Origin: Acidimicrobiales bacterium
GTDB taxonomy: Bacteria; Actinomycetota; Acidimicrobiia; Acidimicrobiales; MedAcidi-G1
Length of the DNA: 45,265 nt
Direction: 5' to 3'
Assembly (NCBI GenBank): GCA_014240365.1
Contig: JAAZXC010000007.1
Location: forward strand, 1 to 45,265
Under the pieces are notes generated by a model. That model had not been told where the DNA came from. It saw nothing but the letters and a program-made list of their open reading frames with translations, and ran no database searches. Each line of letters starts with the position of its first letter. Positions within the stretch are counted from its first letter, which is position 1. Both the position numbers and the translations under genes were made by a program. This document shows positions 15,233-22,507 of the stretch, one piece after another.

Positions 15233-16669
15233 ATGACCCGTAGACCCAACGTCATCCTCATCAACTGCGACGACCTTGGGTACGGCGACCTGGGCTGCTA
15301 CGGGTCAACGCAGCACGACACCCCCGCCCTGGACCGGATGGCCGATGAGGGCGTCAGGTTCACCGACTTCTACATGGCATCACCGGTCTGCTCGCCCAGT
15401 CGTGCAGCAATGCTCACCGGGAGCTACCCCCTTCGCGTCGGCTTCGGGGGACGCAGCATCGACAACGCACCGGTGCTGTTCCCGGGCCAGGCCCAGGGTC
15501 TGCACCCCGACGAGATCACCATTGCGAGACTCCTCCAGGACGCCGGTTACGCCACCCGCATCACCGGCAAGTGGCACTGCGGCGACCAACCGGAGTTCCT
15601 GCCGACGCAGCACGGCTTCGACGGCTGGTTCGGCCTCCCCTACAGCAACGACATGGGCCGCCAGGTCTGGCCCGATGAGGGGCGCCCCTACAGGGAGATC
15701 ATGGCCAGACTCGGCACACCGGTTCCCGAGGATGCCCCCATGCTCACCGAACGCCCGCCACTACCCCTGATGGTGGATGCCGAGGTGGTCGAACAGCAGC
15801 CGGACCAGGCAGTTCTCACTGAGCGCTACCTCGATGACGCCATCGGGTTCATCCGCTCCAACCGGGACCGTCCCTTCTTCCTCTACCTGGCCCACATGTA
15901 CGTGCACCTGCCGATCTACGTCCAGGACCGGTTCATGCAGGAATCGCGCAACGGTCGCTATGGCGCTGCCGTCCGTTGCATCGACTGGTCAACCCAGATG
16001 CTCCTGGCAGAGCTGGAGTCCCTGGGCCTGGACGATGACACCGTGGTTGTGTTCACCAGCGACAACGGTGCCCTCATCAGAGACGGTGGCGGAAGCAACG
16101 GCGCGCTGCGGGCGTCGAAGGGCACGACCTGGGAGGGAGGCCAGCGGGTCCCCTGCATCATCCGCTGGCCGGGCAGAGTGTCCGAGGGCCGCGTGGTGTC
16201 CGATGTCGCCAACGCAATGGACCTGTACCCCACCATTGCCCGATGGTGCGGTGTGGACACACCCGACGACCGAATCCTGGACGGGCGGGACCTCAGCGGC
16301 CTGCTCTCCGGCGGCGACGGACCCGATCCCGAAGCGTTCTTCTACATGCTGGGCGGAAACATCGAAGCCGTCCGCCTGGGGCGTTGGAAGCTCCACGTCC
16401 GCAAGTGGAACGAGGAGCGGCTTCGGCTCTACGACCTGGAGGCCGACATCGGTGAGCGCCATGACGTGGTGGACGAAAACCCGGGAATCGTGGCCTCGCT
16501 GCTGGCCCTCCTGGACGCCGCCAGGCTGGACCTGGGAGACGATGCCTCCGAGAACGTAGGAACAGGGGTGCGCCAGGTGGGCAGGGTCGCCAATCCGACA
16601 ACCCTCACGACCTACGACAGCGATTCTGTGTACTTCATGGCCGAATACGACCTACCCGAAAGGGGCTGA
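15233..16669 (+). CDS. arylsulfatase (type I, formylglycine-dependent)
   Basis: A 478-residue sulfatase that hydrolyses a sulfate ester. C53 lies in C-S-P-S-R, the signature whose cysteine becomes formylglycine; D13 and D14 in N-C-D-D-L-G-Y-G-D bind calcium; K113 and H115 are in T-G-K-W-H; and F-T-S-D-N-G near residue 277 supplies further metal ligands. No signal peptide is seen, so it is probably cytoplasmic and would need an imported or internally made sulfate ester. The maturation enzyme (FGE or anSME) is not in the window. AGGAACG precedes the ATG. It heads a co-directional run with a hydrolase six bases later, then zinc dehydrogenase, SDR and crotonase, a layout suggesting desulfation followed by oxidation of the freed alcohol. 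Confidence 0.92.
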   Translation: MTRRPNVILINCDDLGYGDLGCYGSTQHDTPALDRMADEGVRFTDFYMASPVCSPSRAAMLTGSYPLRVGFGGRSIDNAPVLFPGQAQGLHPDEITIARLLQDAGYATRITGKWHCGDQPEFLPTQHGFDGWFGLPYSNDMGRQVWPDEGRPYREIMARLGTPVPEDAPMLTERPPLPLMVDAEVVEQQPDQAVLTERYLDDAIGFIRSNRDRPFFLYLAHMYVHLPIYVQDRFMQESRNGRYGAAVRCIDWSTQMLLAELESLGLDDDTVVVFTSDNGALIRDGGGSNGALRASKGTTWEGGQRVPCIIRWPGRVSEGRVVSDVANAMDLYPTIARWCGVDTPDDRILDGRDLSGLLSGGDGPDPEAFFYMLGGNIEAVRLGRWKLHVRKWNEERLRLYDLEADIGERHDVVDENPGIVASLLALLDAARLDLGDDASENVGTGVRQVGRVANPTTLTTYDSDSVYFMAEYDLPERG

Positions 16670-16674
16670 GCACC

Positions 16675-17433
16675 ATGCCCGCGATCTTCGTACATGGAAA
16701 CCCGGAAACCGATGCGATCTGGTCCGAACTCGTCGGCGAGCTGGCCGATCGGGGCGCCGAGGGGATGGTGCTCCTGACACCCCCGGGATTCGGTGCAGGC
16801 GTCCCGGACGGCTGGGGCGCCACCCGATCCGAGTACCGGGACTGGCTGGTGCGCGAGGTCGAGTCCATTGCCGAATCCAGCGGCCCCGTGGACATAGTGG
16901 GCCACGACTGGGGCGCCGGCCATGTCTTCGGTGCCCTGGCTCTACGCCCGGACCTGTTCAGGACCTGGGCAACCGACTGCGCCGGCCTGCTGCATCCGGA
17001 CTACACCTGGCACGACATGGCCCTGGCCTGGCAGACACCGGAGGTCGGAGAGCAGGTAGTGGAGGCCATGCGTTCGTCTGAACGCTCCGAAGGTGTGGCC
17101 GGATGGGCCGCTCTCGGCATGAGCACGCAGGCCGCCGAGGCCACCCATGAGGCCATGGACGAGAACATGGCCCACTGCATCCTCGGCCTCTACCGATCAG
17201 CCGAACAGCCTGCGATGCGGGAACTCGGAGACATCCTGGCCGGCATCCGACTCCCTCCCGGCCTGGTCCTCGTCCCGACCGCAGACCCCTACGCCGGGAC
17301 GCCGGAAATGGCAGCACACACGGCGGCACGACTGGGGGCGGACACGTTTCAGATGGGCGGCCTCGCCCACTGGTGGATGATGGAGGATCCCGCCCTGGCA
17401 GCCAATGCACTCGTGGCCCACTGGAGTTCCTGA
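16675..17433 (+). CDS. alpha/beta hydrolase with aspartate nucleophile motif
   Basis: A 252-residue protein beginning M-P-A-I-F-V-H-G-N-P-E-T, with the nucleophile elbow G-H-D-W-G where D78 replaces the usual serine, as in epoxide hydrolases and haloalkane dehalogenases. The general base is probably the histidine in L-A-H-W-W-M near residue 231. H-G-N-P with D-W-G is common in both families, so an epoxide hydrolase, dehalogenase or ester hydrolase are all possible. It lies only five bases after the sulfatase stop and is surely co-transcribed with it. The length is slightly short for dehalogenases, with a compact cap region (about 105-190). Confidence 0.82.
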   Translation: MPAIFVHGNPETDAIWSELVGELADRGAEGMVLLTPPGFGAGVPDGWGATRSEYRDWLVREVESIAESSGPVDIVGHDWGAGHVFGALALRPDLFRTWATDCAGLLHPDYTWHDMALAWQTPEVGEQVVEAMRSSERSEGVAGWAALGMSTQAAEATHEAMDENMAHCILGLYRSAEQPAMRELGDILAGIRLPPGLVLVPTADPYAGTPEMAAHTAARLGADTFQMGGLAHWWMMEDPALAANALVAHWSS

Positions 17434-17491
17434 CCTCGGCCACAGAGCGCACACGTTGGCTCGAGGGCCCGCCGGGGAGGATGATGCACCT

Positions 17492-17509
17492 GTCCGCAAG
17501 ACGGCGGAC
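17492..17509. repeat. inverted repeat upstream of the zinc dehydrogenase gene
   Basis: GTCCGC and GCGGAC pair across a six-base loop (AAGACG), 27 bases before the ATG at 17536 and within the 102-base gap after the hydrolase. It could be a weak terminator, an RNA hairpin, or an operator for the dehydrogenase-SDR-crotonase genes. There is no T-run. Confidence 0.3.
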
Positions 17510-17535
17510 TCCGACTACACGGGAGCCGGTACACG

Positions 17536-18618
17536 ATGCGTGGGCTTATCCAGGAGGGCAACGGCGAGGAACACGTGCGCCTGTCCGAAAACATAGAGCA
17601 CGCCGCTGCCGTGGCACCACGACAGGTCCGCGTCGAAATCATGGCCGCAGGGGTGTGTGGCAGCGACCTGAGTTGCGTCCACGGCAAGTACTACATGCCC
17701 ACCCCCCTCGTGCCGGGTCACGAGGCGGCCGGCATCGTGGTCGAGATCGGCTCGGCTGTCACCTACTGCGCCGTCGGCGACCACGTGGTCCTCTCCACGT
17801 TCGGCAACTGCGGACACTGTCCGACGTGTGAGGCGGGAGACCCCGGCAACTGCGGTTTCGGCGGCCTACGCCAGACCCACAACGAGGGCGACACCGAACT
17901 GTGGGGCTTCGCCAACCTCGGCGCCTTCTGCCAGGAGACGATCGTCCACGAGAACCAGGCGGTTCCGATCCCGAAGGAGGTACCACTCACCTCGGCGGCG
18001 CTCATCGGCTGCGGCGTGATGACCGGTGCCGGTGCCGTGTTCAACCGGGCCCGGGTGGAGTTGGGAGACACGGTTGTCGTGATCGGCGCCGGGGGCGTCG
18101 GCCTGAACGTCATCCAGGCGGCCCGGCTGTGTGGTGCCTCCCAGATAATCGCCATCGACCGGGTCGCATCCAAGGAACGGATGGCCGTCGAGTTCGGGGC
18201 CACGGACTTCATCCTCGCCGAGGGGGACGACTTCGACTCGATCAAGGCGGTCAACGAGACCAGCACCTCCGGCGTCGACCATGCCTTCGAGGTGGTGGGA
18301 AGCACGAAACTCCTGGCCGACGCCATCTCGATGGTTCGGCCCGGCGGAAACATCTGCGCCGTTGGTGTGCCCGACCTGACCGCCACCGTTACATACCCCT
18401 TCCAGGCACTGCACCAGAACAAGAACCTGCTGGGCATCCGGGCAGGTGGCGGCAAGCCCCGCTCGGACTTCCCCCTCCTGGCCGACCTCTACCTGAAGGG
18501 CAGCCTCAAGCTCGACGAGCTGGTGTCCGACACGGCCGGTCTAGACGGGCTGCAGGGCGCCTTCGATGCCCTCAAGTCCGGCGCCGAGGCTCGAACCGTG
18601 CTCCTCCCGCACGGCTGA
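17536..18618 (+). CDS. zinc-dependent alcohol dehydrogenase (MDR superfamily)
   Basis: A 360-residue medium-chain dehydrogenase. Catalytic zinc ligands are C41 in G-V-C-G-S-D and H62-E63 in G-H-E; the structural zinc is held by C92, C95, C98 and C106. The NAD site G-A-G-G-V-G-L-N-V-I-Q near residue 185 ends in I-A-I-D-R, where the aspartate favours NAD over NADP. The length and four-cysteine loop resemble class III and mycothiol- or aryl-alcohol-type enzymes. It follows the sulfatase-hydrolase pair and precedes an SDR gene by 65 bases, so it probably oxidises the alcohol released in the same pathway. The N-terminal strand is slightly divergent from the family, but no better start is seen. Confidence 0.9.
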   Translation: MRGLIQEGNGEEHVRLSENIEHAAAVAPRQVRVEIMAAGVCGSDLSCVHGKYYMPTPLVPGHEAAGIVVEIGSAVTYCAVGDHVVLSTFGNCGHCPTCEAGDPGNCGFGGLRQTHNEGDTELWGFANLGAFCQETIVHENQAVPIPKEVPLTSAALIGCGVMTGAGAVFNRARVELGDTVVVIGAGGVGLNVIQAARLCGASQIIAIDRVASKERMAVEFGATDFILAEGDDFDSIKAVNETSTSGVDHAFEVVGSTKLLADAISMVRPGGNICAVGVPDLTATVTYPFQALHQNKNLLGIRAGGGKPRSDFPLLADLYLKGSLKLDELVSDTAGLDGLQGAFDALKSGAEARTVLLPHG

Positions 18619-18683
18619 GTCCTGCCGGCCAGAAACAGAACACCAACAATCCAATACCGATACAGACCCACAGGAGATCCCAC

Positions 18684-19463
18684 ATGCCTCGCATGAACCT
18701 CGAAGGCAGCTCATCAATCGTCACCGGCGGCGCATCCGGCATCGGCGAAGCCGCCGCCCGTCAACTCGCCGCCGCCGGCAGTCAGGTCGTCCTCGCCGAC
18801 CTGAACGAGGAGCGCGGCCAGGCCGTCGCCTCCGAGGTGGGGGGCCTGTTCGTCCGCTGTGACGTCTCGAGTACCGAGGATGCCGACACCGTCGTGGCGG
18901 CCGCCTCCGAGATGGGGCCGCTACGGGCCCTCGTGAACTCGGCAGGTCTCGGCCACCCGGGTCGCACCATCAACCGCGACAACCAGCCAATGGACCTGTC
19001 CAAGTTCGAGTTCGTGCTCCGGGTGAACCTCATCGGCACCTTCAACATGCTCAGCCGTGCCGCTGGCGCAATGGCCTCCACCGAGCCGCTCGACGACGAC
19101 GGACAGCGCGGCTCGATCGTGAACATGGCATCGGTGGCAGCCTTCGATGGGCAGATAGGCCAGGCCGCCTACTCAGCCTCCAAGGGCGGAATCGTCGGTA
19201 TGACGCTCCCCATTGCCAGGGATCTGGCGGTGTCGGGCATCCGCGTCAACACCATCGCTCCCGGCCTCATCGACACGCCCATCTACGGCGAGGGCGAGCA
19301 GGCGGAGGCCTTCAAGGCGCACCTGGGGCAGTCGGTTCTATTCCCGAGCCGGTTGGGGTCGGGCGAGGAGCTGGCCTCCATGGTGATGGAGCTCATCACC
19401 AACTCGTACATGAACGGAGAGGTCATACGGGTGGACGGCGGCATCCGGATGCCGCCCAAATAG
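18684..19463 (+). CDS. short-chain dehydrogenase, 3-hydroxyacyl-CoA dehydrogenase type 2-like
   Basis: A 259-residue classical SDR: T-G-G-A-S-G-I-G at 14-21 for NAD, L-A-D-L at 37-40 with D39 indicating NAD preference, N-S-A-G at 85-88, S150, Y163 and K167 in Y-S-A-S-K. The arrangement N-M-A-S-V-A-A-F-D-G-Q-I-G-Q-A-A-Y closely resembles human HSD17B10/type II 3-hydroxyacyl-CoA dehydrogenases. AGGAGATCC precedes the ATG at 18684; longer frame upstream is a shadow of the dehydrogenase gene. Next to an enoyl-CoA hydratase it would carry out the second and third steps of a beta-oxidation-like cycle on a branched or hydroxy-acyl-CoA. Confidence 0.9.
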   Translation: MPRMNLEGSSSIVTGGASGIGEAAARQLAAAGSQVVLADLNEERGQAVASEVGGLFVRCDVSSTEDADTVVAAASEMGPLRALVNSAGLGHPGRTINRDNQPMDLSKFEFVLRVNLIGTFNMLSRAAGAMASTEPLDDDGQRGSIVNMASVAAFDGQIGQAAYSASKGGIVGMTLPIARDLAVSGIRVNTIAPGLIDTPIYGEGEQAEAFKAHLGQSVLFPSRLGSGEELASMVMELITNSYMNGEVIRVDGGIRMPPK

Positions 19464-19489
19464 GAACCCGACCTGACAGGAGCCCTGTT

Positions 19490-20263
19490 ATGAGTGAAAC
19501 CAGCGAGCCGACCCAGCCAGCGGTACTGACCGAGCGCCGCGACCGCGTGCTTGTCATCACCCTCAACCGGCCAGAAGCCATGAACGCCATCAACGGCGAC
19601 CTGTCAAATGGGCTCTGGTCAGCCATACAGGACCTGAACACTGATCCCGGACTTACCGCCGGGGTCCTCACCGGTAACGGGCGGGGATTCTGCGCCGGGA
19701 TGGACCTCAAGGCCTTCTCGCGTGGGGAGGACATCGGTCCGATGGTCAAGTTCATCCGAGCCGGATCGGAAAAGCCGCTGATCTGTGCCATTGAGGGGTT
19801 CGCCCTGGCCGGTGGCCTGGAGCTGGCGCTGTCGTGTGACCTCCTGGTGGCGGCCAGAGGTTCGAAGCTCGGGATTCCCGAGGTCGGCGTTGGTCTTCTG
19901 GCAGCCGGAGCGGGCCTTTTCCGCCTACCGGGCCGGGTCGGCTACGGCAAGGCCATGGAGATGGCCATCACCGCTGACCCGATCACCGCTGAGGAGGCCG
20001 CTGAGCATGGCCTCGTGGCCCGCCTGAGTGAACCCGGCGAGGCCCTTGATACGGCGCTGGCCCTGGCGGAGCGCATTGCGCGCAATGCCCCTCTGGCTGT
20101 CGCCGCCTCCAAGCAGCTCATCCGAGCCACCCAGGGCAGCACCGAAGACGAGCTGTGGGCACTTCAGCGGCCCCTCCAGAAGAAGGTCTTCGCCTCCGCC
20201 GACGCGAAGGAGGGCCCCCGGGCCTTTGCCGAGAAGCGCCGCCCGGAATGGTCGGGAACCTGA
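19490..20263 (+). CDS. enoyl-CoA hydratase/isomerase (crotonase family)
   Basis: A 257-residue crotonase. The oxyanion hole lies in G-F-C-A-G-M-D-L at 67-73 and in G-F-A-L-A-G-G-L-E-L-A-L (103-114). Both hydratase-type glutamates are present, E111 in the latter motif and E131 in I-P-E-V-G. The C-terminal helix region R-R-P-E-W is typical. GGAG sits upstream of the ATG at 19490, 26 bases after the SDR stop. It hydrates an enoyl-CoA that the SDR would then oxidise. It is the last gene of the run starting with the sulfatase and converges with the thioesterase gene on the other strand across an 81-base gap with no clear hairpin. Confidence 0.92.
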   Translation: MSETSEPTQPAVLTERRDRVLVITLNRPEAMNAINGDLSNGLWSAIQDLNTDPGLTAGVLTGNGRGFCAGMDLKAFSRGEDIGPMVKFIRAGSEKPLICAIEGFALAGGLELALSCDLLVAARGSKLGIPEVGVGLLAAGAGLFRLPGRVGYGKAMEMAITADPITAEEAAEHGLVARLSEPGEALDTALALAERIARNAPLAVAASKQLIRATQGSTEDELWALQRPLQKKVFASADAKEGPRAFAEKRRPEWSGT

Positions 20264-20344
20264 CCTGGTTGGGTCCACCTCACACGCCTGGATAGCCCGG
20301 GCGGGCAACGCCACCAGCACCACCGCAGATCTGGCCAGCGCCGT

Positions 20345-21160
20345 TCAATCCGCGTTTGTGGGCAGCAGCATCGCCAGTTGCCGGGACCGGGCTATGAGGG
20401 TTCCCTCGGCGTCCCAAAGCCAGCCGTCCTCGACCATACGGCCGTCTCGGAGGTCCTCGGTAACGAACCTTCCCAGCATCCAACCCGGGGCGGGCCTGGC
20501 CCTCACGTGCACGGTCAGCTCGATGGTCGGGACCCATCCGACACGGCCCAGCAGGGCGAAGATGGAAGGGGCGAACGCATCGGAGAAGAGGACGGCCGCC
20601 AACGTGTCAGGGGGTCGACCGTCCGCGAACCGGATCCACCCCCGGGTCTCGGCAGTGTCGGAGGCACCCGCTTCGGACATGGACGGATGGACCCGGAGAT
20701 CCACCCGGCTGGATATGAAGAGGCTTACGCCCTGTTCGAGCAGGTCGCGCTCCACGCACTCCTCCGGGGGAGGCATGTCCATCGGAGCGATGGTCATGCT
20801 CGGTCCCCCGTCCGACACCCTGCCCAGGTCCCCCATGGCCGCCACCACCTCGAGACGCTGCCTACCGTCCTGGACGAGGCTGGCACGAGCTGTCGTGACC
20901 GACCGTCCGGCTCGGATGGTCGAGACGCTCAACTCCCCGGGGCAGTCCCCAGATCCGGGCCTCAGGAAGTGGGTTGTGACAGATATCGGATCCTGGTGGT
21001 GTCCCAGGCTCCGAAGGCCCTGCAGGGCAATTGCCGTCAGATACCCCCCGTTGGGGTTGTCTCCGATGTTCCAGCAATCGCTGACATCAACGGCGAAGCG
21101 GCCCTCCCCAAGTGGAACCAGGGCCGTCTCACGGTCCAGGTCGTACCCGAGCCCACTCAT
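20345..21160 (-). CDS. acyl-CoA thioesterase family protein (double hotdog)
   Basis: A 271-residue protein with two hotdog domains. The first contains N-P-N-G-G-Y-L-T-A-I-A-L-Q-G-L, the central helix of TesB-like/4HBT_3 thioesterases, and S-V-T-T-H-F-L-R-P. The second contains A-A-V-L-F-S-D-A-F-A-P-S-I-F and closes with G-R-F-V-T-E-D-L-R-D-G-R-M-V-E-D-G-W-L-W-D, a nearly constant C-terminal motif. It would hydrolyse acyl-CoA to acid and CoA in the cytoplasm. The ATG overlaps the stop of the M20 peptidase gene (ATGA). It converges with the crotonase gene, so both strands around here deal with acyl-CoA compounds. Confidence 0.88.
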   Translation of the reverse strand: MSGLGYDLDRETALVPLGEGRFAVDVSDCWNIGDNPNGGYLTAIALQGLRSLGHHQDPISVTTHFLRPGSGDCPGELSVSTIRAGRSVTTARASLVQDGRQRLEVVAAMGDLGRVSDGGPSMTIAPMDMPPPEECVERDLLEQGVSLFISSRVDLRVHPSMSEAGASDTAETRGWIRFADGRPPDTLAAVLFSDAFAPSIFALLGRVGWVPTIELTVHVRARPAPGWMLGRFVTEDLRDGRMVEDGWLWDAEGTLIARSRQLAMLLPTNAD

Positions 21161-22500
21161 CCCAACATGTCCCTGCAGACGTCCATGTACAGGTCAGTCG
21201 TGAGCCGCAGTGACTCCACGTCGATCCGTTCGTCGTGGCCGTGGAACCGTCGGGCGAACTCGCCACCGCTGATGCCGGGACTGAGCAGCCCCGCCCCGTA
21301 GGCGACCGACCCCATCTCCCGGTAGACCCGGGCGTCGGTGAAGCCCACGATGAACTGGGGGTTCAACCGGGCCGACGGAAATGGCTTCGTCACTGCCCGC
21401 TCCAGGGCATCCCAGAGTGGCGTGTCGATCCTGCTCGACGATGCCGCGTCGTCCATGATCACCTCAACCTCGACGTGGTCGGCCAGGTCTCCGAGGGCTT
21501 CGTGGAGGTGGGCCGCCACCTCCTCGGTGTGGTCGCCGGGCATGGTCCGGATGTCGACGTCGATGCTCACCCGGTCGGGAATCACGTTGGTCTTGCCGGG
21601 CCCATCTCCCACATTCGGCGAGAAGGTCGTGTGTGTACATGCATGCAGGTGGCCTGCGGTGCCTGCATGGGGGACGTCAGCCAGAAAGGCATCCACGCGG
21701 TCCTCGTCCATGAGTTGGTCGCGTGCCTCGTCAGGGAGGCCCATCGATTCGACCTGTGCCCGCCAGAGTTCGTGGAACCTCGGCTGCGGTTGGTACTCGG
21801 CGAGACGTTGGACCACGGCGGCGGCTTTCACGAGTGCGTTGTCGGACCTGTATGGCATCGAGCCGTGTCCCGGTGTTCCCCTCACGGTCAGGCGCCTCCA
21901 GGAGGCGCCCTTCTCTGCCACGTTCACGCTGATGACCGGTGCGAACTCCGTGCCGGCGTGGAGGCCGCCGTTCTCAGTCAGGACGTAGTCGGCTCTGATG
22001 GCGTCAGCCTCGTTGTCGGCCATCCACCGCGCTCCATGAACACTCCCGGACTCCTCGTCGGCCACTGCGAAGAAGATCAGATCGCCCCGGGGGCGAAACC
22101 CGCTGTCCGCCAGAGAGCGCATCACGACCGCCTGGCTGGCCGTGATGTTCAACATGTCCACCGCGCCACGGCCCCAGACCTCGCCGTCCACGAGCTCCGC
22201 AGCGAACGGGTCGCGGCTCCACCCGTCGACGTTGACCGGCACCACATCGGTGTGGCCCATAAGGCAGAGCGACGGAGCCGACGGATCGAATCCCTCGATC
22301 CTCGCCACGAGCGAGGTCCGCCCGGGGGTCGGCTCGAAGCTCTGGACGTCCAGTCCCGAGCCCCCCAGGTAGGACGCCAACAGGTCGGCGTTACGTACCT
22401 CCTGGCCTGATTCGGGTGTGCCGTCATTGACGCAGGCGTTGCGGATCATAGCCTGGAGCAGATCCACGGTCTGGCTGGTCAGGTCATCGCTACCGGTCAT
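21157..22500 (-). CDS. M20-family metallopeptidase/amidohydrolase
   Basis: A 447-residue zinc hydrolase of the ArgE/DapE/carboxypeptidase G2 group. Zinc ligands and catalytic residues are visible: H83 in M-G-H-T-D-V-V-P, D115 in G-R-G-A-V-D-M-L-N, the E-E pair at 149-150 (A-D-E-E-S-G), and a later H in the C-terminal G-G-E-F-A-R-R-F-H-G-H. A dimerisation domain occupies roughly residues 200-330. The start at 22500 (M-T-G-S-D-D-L) lies seven bases after the upstream sulfatase stop; the open frame continues to 22875 but only inside the sulfatase gene. Likely substrates are N-acyl amino acids or dipeptides; coupling to the thioesterase and sulfatase does not resolve which. Confidence 0.9.
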   Translation of the reverse strand: MTGSDDLTSQTVDLLQAMIRNACVNDGTPESGQEVRNADLLASYLGGSGLDVQSFEPTPGRTSLVARIEGFDPSAPSLCLMGHTDVVPVNVDGWSRDPFAAELVDGEVWGRGAVDMLNITASQAVVMRSLADSGFRPRGDLIFFAVADEESGSVHGARWMADNEADAIRADYVLTENGGLHAGTEFAPVISVNVAEKGASWRRLTVRGTPGHGSMPYRSDNALVKAAAVVQRLAEYQPQPRFHELWRAQVESMGLPDEARDQLMDEDRVDAFLADVPHAGTAGHLHACTHTTFSPNVGDGPGKTNVIPDRVSIDVDIRTMPGDHTEEVAAHLHEALGDLADHVEVEVIMDDAASSSRIDTPLWDALERAVTKPFPSARLNPQFIVGFTDARVYREMGSVAYGAGLLSPGISGGEFARRFHGHDERIDVESLRLTTDLYMDVCRDMLG

Positions 22501-22507
22501 CGAATCG

